A stretch of DNA of 64,000 nt, from positions 40,518 through 104,517 of the forward strand of contig RWJK01001828.1 of assembly GCA_004335835.1 (NCBI GenBank), written 5' to 3'. Position 1 is the first letter of the stretch. Each line of letters begins with the position of its first letter. This DNA comes from Scenedesmus sp. ARA3. Its lineage: Eukaryota > Chlorophyta > Chlorophyceae > Sphaeropleales > Scenedesmaceae. The notes under the pieces were generated by a model. That model was not told where the DNA came from, did no database searches, and saw nothing but the letters and a program-made list of their open reading frames with translations. Made by a program: the position numbers and the translations under genes. Positions 11,137 through 20,525 of this stretch are shown here, piece by piece.

Positions 11137-13639
11137 CGTTGAGTTCGGATCCAGGAACGCTACATATGTGCTGCTCAGTCAAGCAACTGCTCAGTATATG
11201 AGGAGCGTTGCGCAAGCGCTGCGGTTGACAGCGGCAGACAAGCAGCAGCAGCCCCAAGCCTTGCAGAAGCTTGTAGATCTGCCTCACTGCTTAGCAATGC
11301 ACGTGAGCTGCAGGCTGTGTTATGCTGTGCTTGTACTTAGTTTAGCCGCTGCTCACCACTCGATGGGGTCACCCTGGCCAGCCTGGCAGGCCAGGAAGGC
11401 ACACGTGTACTCAAACCACTTGGGGCACTTGAAGGACCTGCACACCGCAACACGTACACAATCTGTTGTGTTCTGTAACACGGTTGCATGGCAGGCGACG
11501 CACAAAAGCAACACACGCATGGAGCACTGCTGCTGCACTTGTGGTCAGATTGTTTGCCATGTGCAACCTGTGGCTGGTCGCACAACAAGCAGGGCAACCG
11601 TTTAGAAGTGGACACACCTGCTGCCTCCGCTGCTGCTGCTGCTGCACATTGGGTGTGTACCTGTATTTGAGCATCCTGTGGAAGCACAGCGTGATGCCAG
11701 CACTATGAGTGCTGCTACAGCTGCTTGCTGAGATCACTGCATTTGCTGCATCGCCTTGGCACGCACCTGTGTGTGAGCATCCTGTGGAAGCACAGCGTGA
11801 TGCCAAAGATGCCTGGGATGGTGTAGATGAGCCAGCCCAGGAAGGCGTTCTTCCAGGTGAACGTCCTGCATGGGGACACGTGAAAGATAATGATAAGGTT
11901 TTGCTGTTGCTTCGGCAATGTACAGCACAGACCAGCTACAGCGGACACAGAGGTAATGGCGAGATTGGTTGAGAGAATCAGGGGTTTGAGATGCTCGGAG
12001 GTGGCTGTGTCAGACTGTTTGGACATGCCATCTGCTGCTGCTGCTCAACCCGCACGTGCGGCAGCTGCTGTTACCTCCTTCGCACTCGCTTGCTGATGCT
12101 CTCGCCTCCCCTGCCACCGCTGCTGCTGGTCCTGCTGCTGCTGTTGCTGCTGATGCTGCTACCGCGACTGGCTCAACCATTGCTGCTACATGTCACCAAC
12201 GCACCTTGGCGCCACATACAGCGCAATGCCGTGCATTGCGGTGATCACGGTGAGGCGCATGAGGCATGTGACTGCGTTCTTGATGGTGGCGCCCTTCTTT
12301 GGGATCTCCTTGGTCTCCAGGTTGAGCAGCGGGCGCGGCTCTGCCTTTGCGTAGATGTCGCTGAAGGGGATCTTGTGCGCGCCCTCCACCTTGGCCTGTG
12401 TGCGATGATGCAGGTGCAGCACGCAAGCTGAATTAGTAATGAAATGATGATGATGCAGGCGTGATGCAGCCTCATCATGTGTCAGGCTGGGCGGGTGATG
12501 GCAGGCAGGCATGCAGCAGCTGACGGCAGGAAGCGCAGCTAGATGTCCTTGAAAAACAGTGCATGGCGCAGATTTCGCTGAAGGGGATCGTGTGGGCGGC
12601 CTCCACCTTGGCCTGTGTGTACCAGTGTGTGATGTGCAGGTGCAGGGAAGGAAGCAGCCGCACAAATGTCAGGCTGGACGGGTGATGGCAGGCAGGCATG
12701 CAGCAGCTGACGGCAGGAAGCGCAGCTAGATGTCCTTGGAAAATAGTGCATGGCGTAGATTTCGCTGAAGGAAATCTTGTGCGCGCCCTCCACCTTGGCC
12801 TGTGCGTGATGGTGCAGGTGCAGCACGCAAGCGAGGTGAGATCTTTATGTTATGGTATGGTAATATGTTGTTGCTGCAGCTTGATTGGTAGTGTATTGAT
12901 TATCCCTATTCCAGAGTAGAGGGAGAGGGGGGAGGGGCGGTGGGCGCCCTAGCGACAGCGACCTGGACCTCGGCCCTGCGGCGCGGCGCGCCGCGGCGTG
13001 GCGTGGCGGCGCGCTGTATGCGCAGCGCGGCGCGGCGTGGCGATGATGATGCAGGGAGGAGGCAGCCACATATGTGTCAGGCTGGGCGGATGATGGCAGG
13101 CAGGCATGCAGCAGCTGATGGCAGGAGGCGCAGCTAGATGTCATTAAAAATCAGTGCATGGCTTAGATGCCACTGAAGGGGATCTTGTGGGCGCCCTTCA
13201 CCTTGGCCTGTGTGTACCAGTGTGTGATATGCAGGTGCAGCGCAGGGGAGGATGCAGGGTGGAGGCTGTGTCAGGCTACGCGGGAGATGGCGGGCAGGCC
13301 TGCAGGTGCTGGCGGCAGCGCAGCTGCAGGCACGTATGAATTCACAGATTATGTTTGCATGTCCAGATGTGTATCCTGTCTCCCTCAGGTGGCTGGCGGC
13401 AATGTGGCCAGCAGCGCTGTGGGAGTGACTGCTGCCAGCATGAAGTGAGTGTCACTTCTAGTGCCAAGTGACTTGGCTGTGATGTAGAAAACTCTGCGCA
13501 CCTGCTCCTCCTTGGAGGGCTTGGCATATGGTGTGGCCAGGATCTCATAGTCCTTGCATCCCTTGAGGTTGTTGAACTGCTGATGGTACGAAGGCGCGCC
13601 AGCCTTCACCTTGCGCTCCCAGTTGCCCCTTACTGTCAT
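9787..13639 (-). CDS. Acyl-lipid/acyl-CoA delta-9-type fatty acid desaturase
   Basis: Introduces a double bond into an acyl chain; this is a membrane di-iron desaturase of the plant ADS/FAD5 family. The CDS is complement(9787-10037, 10332-10513, 10875-11039, 11357-11437, 11767-11865, 12205-12395, 13502-13639). These sum to 369 codons including TAA (368 aa), with every splice phase consistent. All three histidine boxes are present: HRMLTH, HRYHH in STHRYHHLHCDT, and HNSHH in GEGWHNSHHAF. Hydrophobic stretches include the segment around LGWLIYTIPGIFGITLCF. The ATG at 13639 is the first one in frame. No clear transit peptide follows it, so an upstream exon could exist. The substrate (plastid MGDG C16 or ER acyl-CoA) cannot be told from sequence alone. 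Introns carry many partial exon copies, and a (CTG)31 tract abuts the acceptor of exon 10875-11039. Confidence 0.93.
10199..10272 (-). repeat. Copy of the 3' edge of desaturase exon 10332-10513
   Basis: The exon end encoding NSAAHVWGRQPYETG and its CAG|GTGAG donor are repeated about 130 bp into the following intron. The copy is close to the original but loses the reading frame over the segment that should match VAGWHSTFLV. The donor at 10331/10332 joins in phase to the last exon, so it is taken as the real one. Confidence 0.85.
10585..10812 (-). repeat. Two exon-edge copies in desaturase intron 5
   Basis: Near 10589-10627 the acceptor side of exon 10332-10513 is repeated (GAAGAAGAACACATCCATGA against GAAGAAGAACACCTCCATGA). 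Near 10796-10812 the donor side of exon 10875-11039 is repeated (GCACCTGTAGAACA against GCACCTGTAGAAGA). One intron therefore holds copies from both flanking exons, each nearer to its source. Confidence 0.75.
11040..11134 (-). repeat. (CAG)31 tract, (CTG)n in sense, abutting a 3' splice site
   Basis: An uninterrupted trinucleotide tract of about 31 units. Read in the sense of the desaturase gene it is (CTG)n ending in CAG, and the exon encoding VSTHRYHH begins immediately after. The repeat therefore occupies the polypyrimidine-tract position of this acceptor. Confidence 0.9.
11652..11702 (-). repeat. Copy of the 3' edge of desaturase exon 11767-11865
   Basis: The exon end encoding ITLCFHRMLTHR (the first histidine box) is repeated about 110 bp into the next intron as ITLCFHRMLKYR, with a GTACAC donor in place of GTGCGT. 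Confidence 0.85.
12400..13340 (-). repeat. About 180-bp tandem array carrying copies of a desaturase exon acceptor edge
   Basis: In the intron upstream of exon 12205-12395, a unit with GATGGCAGGCAGGCATGCAG and GCGCAGCTAGATGTC recurs near 12490, 12685 and 13090, with a degraded copy near 13285. Three units carry a copy of the start of the exon (around 12560-12615, 12745-12805 and 13160-13215) that reads AKVEGAHKIPFS or a close variant after a CAG acceptor. Between them, 12950-13045 is an extremely GC-rich stretch of GGCGCGGCG motifs. Confidence 0.85.
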
Positions 13640-15939
13640 GGTTGCTGGGTGTGCTGCGAGGTTGCTGCAGCGACAAGGCAGACATGCTGTGACGAAGAGT
13701 ATTGCTGTTATGAAAGTAAGGGCATAACGTGGGAGGACCGATCGTGCGTAAGCTGTGTTCAGGGACCAGCTGCAGCTGGCACCCGTATAAACTGCCGGTG
13801 ACCTCGAGAATTTCCAAGTCAAGCGCAAACCAGTAATATAGCTGAGTTTTAATTATGTCGGTGACGACAGCGTAGCCACATGCAAACGACGTCACTGCTG
13901 TGAGCACCCTGCTGCACCAGGGTCACTGCAAGACTCTAGGCCAGACGTGTCAGCTGTATGAGCACTGAAGCATGCAGCATTTCGACGTGGCTGCAGAGTG
14001 CAACCATCGCAGATCCACATGTCGGTCATGCTTGGCCGTTCACCGGCTCCGCTGCCAGGTCCCACAGCAGCCGGCCTTGCACTGAAGCGAGCACATACTC
14101 ACTATAATGGGTCAAACGTAATGATTTCTTGGTAGACGGCTTCGAGCAAAGCTTGCGTCCTCGAGCCAGCCTGGTGTCACTACTGCATCGACTTGCGACT
14201 GCAAGGCATCTGGTTCGCTACAGGCTAGACAATTTCAAACAGCCTATAGCAGCGCCTTTGGTGTGTTGTGGTCATGCGCCGGCTGAGAGGCCACCGACTT
14301 GACAGCAAACATGACAACCCTTGACCGCAACCATGCCGCGAAAGTGATGATGATGTATGTTGTTCGATATGTGTTTGAAATGTAGAAACATTGACGACCC
14401 GCATCCTCGGCATAGCATTCTTGTTGTCGCTGCACAGACAATAGCTTGTGTTGCACTTGTTGAGCAGTGAATCCAGGACGGGACCGCAGCAACCCAGAGT
14501 TGCCGACCTCAGTGCCCCCTAATCTAGCACTTTCTTGGACAATGTGCCTGTATGCATGCAGCCATACTGTTGCGGTGTGCGCCACACCTGGTAGTACCTG
14601 CCTTCCCTGCTGCATCACGCACTGGCACCCTACACTCTCAGAACGTGAGCCAGAGCCCACCCTAGAGCCCCGGGCCAGCTCTGCATCCAGCAGCAACCTT
14701 GATGTTTTGCCTGATCTTTGCCTACGCAATACTTTCAGCAGCTGCCTGCAGTGATACCTGCCAGCCTCTGGTCACCAGAGGCGACAGTGTCGCCGCAACA
14801 AGAGTCTTGCCGCAGAGCGCTTATAATGCTGGCAGCGCCCCTGCACGCAAGCTCAGTTCGCAGGATTCATGTGCCAGCCTGACGCTGCCAGCGTGTCCAC
14901 ATTGTGCTGAAATAGCATCGCTGAACTGCTGTGTTCCCGTCGTGAAAACGCACAATTCGTGAACTGCACTGCATTGCGTGGTGTAATATGACAGTTTTAG
15001 GGTGTGATGGCCAGGCCGTCAGGCCATGACCAGCAACACTGTTGCGTTGAAAGCAGATGCCAAGGCCTGGTTGCCAATTCAGTACTTCGTTATCCTGGTC
15101 TTGTCTAGAATTCGTCATTTTACAGCGACTGAGCCGCTACCACTACTAGTGGTGCATCCGGGATGCACCTCAGTTGCACCTCAGTTTGGAACTTTACAGT
15201 GTGCATGTCGCAGTTTGAGATAATGCTGTACAGTTGGTTTATGTTTTTTTGGTGCCCATGCAGCATGGGCCATGCTTCACTTCTCGGCTACAGCCGCTAC
15301 AGGCAGTTCAGCACTGCCGCCGCGGCAGTGTGGGCCACATGCAACGGGCTCAGCCTGTGGCTCGTGAGCACAGCACTGCAAGAGTGCCTGTGACACGTCG
15401 TTCGGCTTCAAGTTATCAACGAAAAGCGCCCGAATGCTGGATTAGGGCCGCAGCCTCTGCTTGGAGGAACGATTGAGGTACAGCTGTTGCAGGCAGTACC
15501 CGAGCACGTGCATAACACATGATGCGAAAAGAGCTGCACTAAAGCCATTGGATCACTGACACGCTCATGTGCCCTCGGTGATTGCTTATTGAATGCACAC
15601 TCATCGCAGCAGCCGGCACGTTTGCCAAAGGGCACAGGCAAAGGTCCATCGGTGCTGGCTCTACAACAACATCGGCCCACCGTCTCATGCACTAAACTAC
15701 ATCTCAGACTAGCGCAAGTTCATCACCGGTGCTACATCGACTTCTTATGCACGAGCATTGCAAGCTAAGCGCACCAGAAGCACACACAAGTCAGCAGAGA
15801 ATGTGGACACCCGTTTACTAGGATCCCCTGATTTACAGCTATCAAAATTTAAGCAGGCTCCTGCATTAGATCGATTTGAACGTCGTAGGCAGCTGCGTCT
15901 GAGTGGTTGGGTGCCTTGGGAGCATCTCCGGGGTCAAGC
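13640..15939. other. Divergent intergenic region between desaturase (-) and CNX2 (+)
   Basis: About 2.3 kb with no recognisable coding region. It should contain both promoters and 5' UTRs. I see no clear TATA box. Small perfect hairpins occur (for example ATGGCC...GGCCAT at about 15006-15026). The short frame just before the CNX2 ATG does not start with ATG. Confidence 0.5.
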
Positions 15940-16097
15940 ATGAGGAGCACAGCTAGGCTACTGGGCCAGCTGGAGCTGGCAGCAACTCGTTATGCTGGCA
16001 GCTTGCACATACCAGAGTGTATACCTAGCACCAGCTACAGCAGTATCAGCACCTGTGCTGCTGCATGGGACATCAGCAACTGCGGTTGTGTGAACAA

Positions 16098-16138
<41 letters not shown>

Positions 16139-16324
16139 CCGCCAGCAGCAGCAGCTGCAGCAGCATAAGCCTGCAGCAGCGACGCCTATCCTCTACCCAA
16201 GCATCAGCAGCACCGATGCAACAGCCAGCTGCAGCACTGCAGCCCAGCATGCTGGACCTTGAGGCCACACGGCGCTTGCAGGAGATGCTTGCATACGATG
16301 CAGCGCGGCAAGCAGCAGCAGCGG

Positions 16325-16356
<32 letters not shown>

Positions 16357-18028
16357 CAACCCAAGCCCAGGCGCCGCATCAACATAGCAGATGTGCCGCA
16401 GTTCCAGCTGCCGTCAAAAAGCAAGCAGCCAGCCAGCCCTGTTCACCAGCCTGCAGTAGACTGGCAGCAGATCGTGGAGCAGGTCAGGCGCAGCGGGCAG
16501 CTGGTGACTGGCGAGCAGATGCTCACTGACACCTTCAGGTGCGCTGCTGCAAGCAGGTCAGAATTTATGCATCCACATGCAATTTCTCTGTCCACCACCG
16601 CCACATAAAGTTGAAATGTGTGCTTACCAAGGTAACACATGCGCATGGCGCGGCGGGACGTTGCGCGGCGTGCACTGCATGATTTGAACATCCGCCTTGC
16701 AACGCCAGCTCCCACTGCTGCACACATGCACTCAAGCATGCACTGCATCCTTCCCCTTCACATCAGGACCACGCTCTTAGCAGCACACTGCGTCAACACA
16801 CTACAGTCACCAAGCCACCACCATCATCAACAGGTCTCCCTGCACAGCTGCTACGCTCAGCTCTTTGTCCAACTTGCAACAGATCTTTGTCCTCACATTG
16901 TGCTGGCTGCTGCTGCTTTTGCTGCTGTTGCAGGCGCAAGCACACCTACCTGCGCATCTCGCTCACGGAGCGCTGCAACCTGCGCTGCACCTACTGCATG
17001 CCCGCGGATGGCGTGGAGCTTACGCACTCGCAGGAGCTGCTGGCCCCCGCAGAGGTGGAGCGCCTGGTGAGCATGGGTGGTTGAAGTCCAATAGATGCCC
17101 TTGGACGTTCAATAGATGCCCTTGGACGTTCAATAGATGCCCTTGGACGTTCAATAGATGCCCTTGGACGTTCAATAGATGCCCTTGGACGTTCAATAGA
17201 TGCCCTTGGACGTTGGATTCACATGTAGTGGATGTGGTGTGGGCCCTTGTAGGGCCTGCTGTGGCCAGCAGAGGTGGAGCGCCTGCTGAGCAGCAGTGGT
17301 TGAACTTCACTAGATATATATTTCTAGGGTTGTACCCTTGGATGTACCCTAGATCCTGCGGCGAGCCTCTCAACTGACGGGACGGCTGCTGCTGCTGCTG
17401 CTGCTGTTGCTGCAGGCCCGGCTGTTTGTCAAGGCAGGTGTGCAGAAGATCCGCCTCACCGGCGGCGAGCCCACCGTGCGCAAAGACCTGCAGGAGATCG
17501 TGGCGCGCCTCAATACCCTAAAACCGCTGGGCCTGCAGACCATTGCAATGACCAGCAATGGCATTGCACTGGGCAGGCAGCTGCCAGGCCTAGTAGAAGC
17601 TGGCTTGAGTTTGAATGGGCTGAATATCAGCCTGGATAGCTTGAAAGCGGAGCGCTTTGAGCGCATGACACGGCGGCGGGGCCATGCGCGGGTGCTGCAG
17701 TCGATTCAGCAGGCAGTGGACATGGGCTTCGACCCTGTCAAGGTGAGGACGGTTCAAGCAACGACAAAGCAGCGTTTATATGTGACGAATATGTTGATAG
17801 TAGTGATGGAGTGTGGTGCTGGTACAGCAGGCAGTGGAGATGGGCTTCGACCCTGTCAAGGTGAGCGGGGTGTGCAGTCCGGGGGATGCTATGTTCAGTA
17901 GTCACAGGATAATGCTGATACAGCAGGCAGTGGATATCAGTCCGTTCCTGCAGCTGCTTACCCGATGAATTGTAGCTGCCTCATCAATGTGCCGGGGCGT
18001 CTTGGTCACGTCACCCTCAACCTCATAT

Positions 18029-18088
<60 letters not shown>

Positions 18089-18138
18089 NNNNNNNNNNNN
18101 NNNNNNNNNNNNNNNNNNNNNNNNNNNNNNNNNNNNNN

Positions 18139-18192
<54 letters not shown>

Positions 18193-18949
18193 AGGTCAAC
18201 GTGGTGCTGCAGCGCGGCGTGAACGACGACGAGGTGGCCGACTTTGTAGAGCTCACGCGGCAGCAGCCCATCAACGTGCGCTTCATTGAGTACATGCCCT
18301 TTGACGGCAACGTGTGGAGCACACAGAAGATGGTGCCCTACAGGGAGGTGATGGCGCGCATTGCGGAGAGGTGAGCACCCAGGAAACCATTGTGGTCCGT
18401 CAAAGTTGTAGCTTTGTGACCAGGAAACCATTGTGGTCAATCAAAGTTGTAGCTTTGTGACCAGCATGAGCTATGCCTTCTGCAGCTCTGCCCTGGCTTG
18501 GCTGCCCTCTCCCCTCCAAACCAAGAAGCAAATCAGTTAGCACACACTGATTTACTCATCCTTGCCGTGCTTTGTCTGCTGTTCGCTGCCCTGATTGGTT
18601 TATGCCCAGGTTTCCGGAGGGGCTGCAGAGGCATCAGGACCCTGCGGGCGAGGTGGCCAAGAACTTCTCACTCCCAGGCTTCAAGGGCAGCGTGAGCTTC
18701 GTGACCAGCATGAGCCACGCCTTCTGCGGCGACTGCAACCGGCTGCGGCTGCTGGCGGATGGGGCGCTGAAGGTGTGCCTGTTTGGCGCGAATGAGGTCA
18801 GTTTGAGGGATGCTGTGAGGGGTGGCGCGAGCGATGGAGAGCTGGCGGCTGTGATTAGCGCGGCGGTTGATCGCAAGAAGGCGGCGCATGCGGGAATGGA
18901 GGTGCTGGCAGTGACGCAGAACAGGCCCATGATTACAATCGGCGGCTAA
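15940..18949 (+). CDS. CNX2: Molybdenum cofactor biosynthesis protein CNX2 (MoaA-type GTP 3',8-cyclase)
   Basis: Radical-SAM enzyme that converts GTP to 3',8-cyclo-H2GTP, the first step of Moco synthesis; in plants it acts in mitochondria with CNX3. The CDS is join(15940-16538, 16934-17066, 17416-17742, 18195-18370, 18610-18949), 525 codons including TAA (524 aa), all in phase. The radical-SAM motif CNLRCTYC lies in [18 protein letters not shown], followed by [12 protein letters not shown] and LNISLDSL. The second cluster appears as CGDCN with a third Cys in KVCLF, and the protein ends in the conserved GG. The N-terminus is about 190 aa of Ser/Gln/Ala-rich low complexity before the catalytic core, longer than the usual plant CNX2, and presumably includes a transit peptide. 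The intron between exons 3 and 4 contains a sequencing gap. Confidence 0.97.
17089..17214 (+). repeat. Six-unit 21-bp minisatellite
   Basis: CAATAGATGCCCTTGGACGT plus one T repeats six times head to tail with no change. It begins about 20 bp after the donor of CNX2 exon 2, inside the intron. The near-identity of the units points to recent expansion. Confidence 0.95.
17256..17304 (+). repeat. Copy of the 3' edge of CNX2 exon 2
   Basis: GCAGAGGTGGAGCGCCTG from the end of exon 2 (about 17049-17066) recurs here in the following intron, and the downstream GTGGTTGAA is shared too. The copy carries CTGAGC where the exon has GGTGAGC, so its donor GT is lost. Confidence 0.85.
17823..17937 (+). repeat. 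Copies of the 3' edge of CNX2 exon 3
   Basis: CAGCAGGCAGTGGAGATGGG through CCCTGTCAAGGTGAGC copies the end of exon 3 (17708-17748) including a working-looking donor. A second, shorter fragment follows at about 17921-17937. Confidence 0.9.
18031..18194 (+). repeat. (CTG)n tract with a 50-N assembly gap (18089-18138)
   Basis: An uninterrupted CTG tract runs up to the acceptor of CNX2 exon 4, interrupted by 50 N. The true length is unknown: the gap sits inside the repeat and its size looks like a placeholder. It lies in an intron, so the coding sequence is not affected. Confidence 0.95.
18379..18485 (+). repeat. 41-bp direct repeat plus copy of CNX2 exon 5 sequence
   Basis: CCAGGAAACCATTGTGGTC to TTGTAGCTTTGTGA occurs twice in tandem (18379-18419 and 18420-18460). 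It runs into a copy of GACCAGCATGAGCCACGCCT from the interior of exon 5 (about 18700-18727), with two changes. Confidence 0.85.
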
Positions 18950-20525
18950 CTCCCGTTGACTGACACGATGTAGCTGGACCGTGTTGGTTTGGGCCAGCAC
19001 GCTGCAACCACCTGCAGGGGCATGGTTTGCAAGCGATGGAAGTAGGCACGACTTGTGCTGCAAAGTAGCACCAGTATCCCAACTTAACTGTGTAGCACGT
19101 GCGGCAGTTGAATTAATGGTAGCCAGTGGCACAGCTGCCTGTCATGGAGGTGACACAGGACAGGCCCATGATCACGATTGGCGGCTCATTGTCATTGTTT
19201 GATTCGTAGGTTGATGGTTACGATGCAGCTTGAATCTGCGTGTTGGTTTGAGTCAGCATGCAGCAGAGATGCTTGGTGTGTGTATTGCTTCGGCTGTAGC
19301 AAGTGTCTGGCAGCTGGCACGTGTTGTGCAGTTGCTCGGCAGCGTTCCAAGGCAGCAGTTTGGCCAGTGCAGCAGCTGCATTGTGGTTGCCGCTGGCGCA
19401 GCTGCAGAAGATGAGTGCAGTCAGCTTTCAGGGCATGAAGATGTCACAGCCGCTGATGAACAGTCGCAACCAGCAGCGTTGTATAATATTTGAGGGTAGA
19501 GCGTGCTTGCTGTTGTTGTGCTACACAAGGGTGCTGCTTCGGGGTGAGACAGCCACTGGTCCGGGGTGCACATTCTGCTGCTGCGACTGCTGCACACAGC
19601 ATTGCTGCTAACCATTCTTTGTGTTGCGCCTAGTTGTACTGCATCATTACGACTTTGTGAGCTAGGTCTGTCTCACATCAATGCCAGGCGTGGGATCACG
19701 CACAACTGCAGATGATTGTGGTGGTACGCAGCCTGCCTGCCAGCGGCTGACAACTGTGTCTGCTGGCATTTACATAGTGAGGTTGCTGCCTGTAGTCAGG
19801 TGCAGCTGCAACAGTTGTGCGCCGTCTACGTGAGGGCAGCGATGGAATGCATTGCAGGAAGCCAACGAGCAGCTCATAGGAGGGCGCCGTGCTGCACACT
19901 TGTACAGCTGGTGGCAGCCAACCAGCCAGGCCATGGCCATGGCACTGCTGGAGTTCCATGTTCATGTTGTGCGAGAAGTGACGCATGTAAAAGGTTTTGT
20001 GTTTCCTTTGACCCGGTTTTGTTTGATAATTGGTTGATCTGACCAGGCGTGTGCTGATCGTTGGGATCTAACAAGCACCGCAGCTAAGGGTCCCCTAGGT
20101 GAGGTTGTTGGTGCGCGAGCAGGCGGCAACAGTGATAATAAGAAGTACAATGTACTGTTCCAACGTACTACGTATAGGCTACACTACTGCCGAACCTAGC
20201 GCCCAAAGTATGCATGAAAAGCCACTGGCGGCCAAGCTGTTTGGGCCACCCGCATTTCAAACCTGCTGAAAGCAGCTCTCCACTACAACATGGAGCCCTA
20301 CCAGTGGTACTAGCCCCTAGACATACGCAATGATAGTACTGATGACGTTACATTTTGCTACGTTGCATACTCCACTCAACCAATGGGTGGGATCCCAGTC
20401 AGGAGCCAACAAGACGCCCAAACGGGTGACACCATACGTACATAGTACGTAGTAAACAGAAGAACCAAATTGCGTTCACGCTTTGCCACCTGCAGCGCAA
20501 GCATTTGCCCCAATCACAACAGGGC
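18950..20525. other. Intergenic region after CNX2, with a decayed copy of its 3' end
   Basis: Downstream of the CNX2 stop, GACAGGCCCATGATCACGAT at about 19158 copies the last coding segment GAACAGGCCCATGATTACAA, and similarity continues into 3' flanking sequence to about 19270. The rest (19300-20525) has no recognisable gene. A candidate poly(A) signal for the minus-strand LRR gene is at 20348. Confidence 0.6.
20348..20352 (-). terminator. Candidate TGTAA poly(A) signal
   Basis: TTACA on the + strand (TGTAA in sense), about 175 bp after the proposed stop of the minus-strand LRR gene. TGTAA is the usual poly(A) signal of chlorophycean algae. A five-base match is weak on its own. Confidence 0.3.

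Noticed and set aside
15758..15943. 61-codon frame just before CNX2 that overlaps its ATG as ATGA, like a uORF
   Set aside because: It opens with TTG and contains no ATG, so translation re-initiation is not supported.
18006..18440. Long Ser, Ala, Leu or Cys homopolymer frames around the N gap
   Set aside because: They are translations of the CTG repeat and the N block, in an intron.
20100..20460. Suspected inverted-repeat element around GTACTACGTA motifs
   Set aside because: Matches are only about 10 bp and imperfect, and no target duplication was seen.
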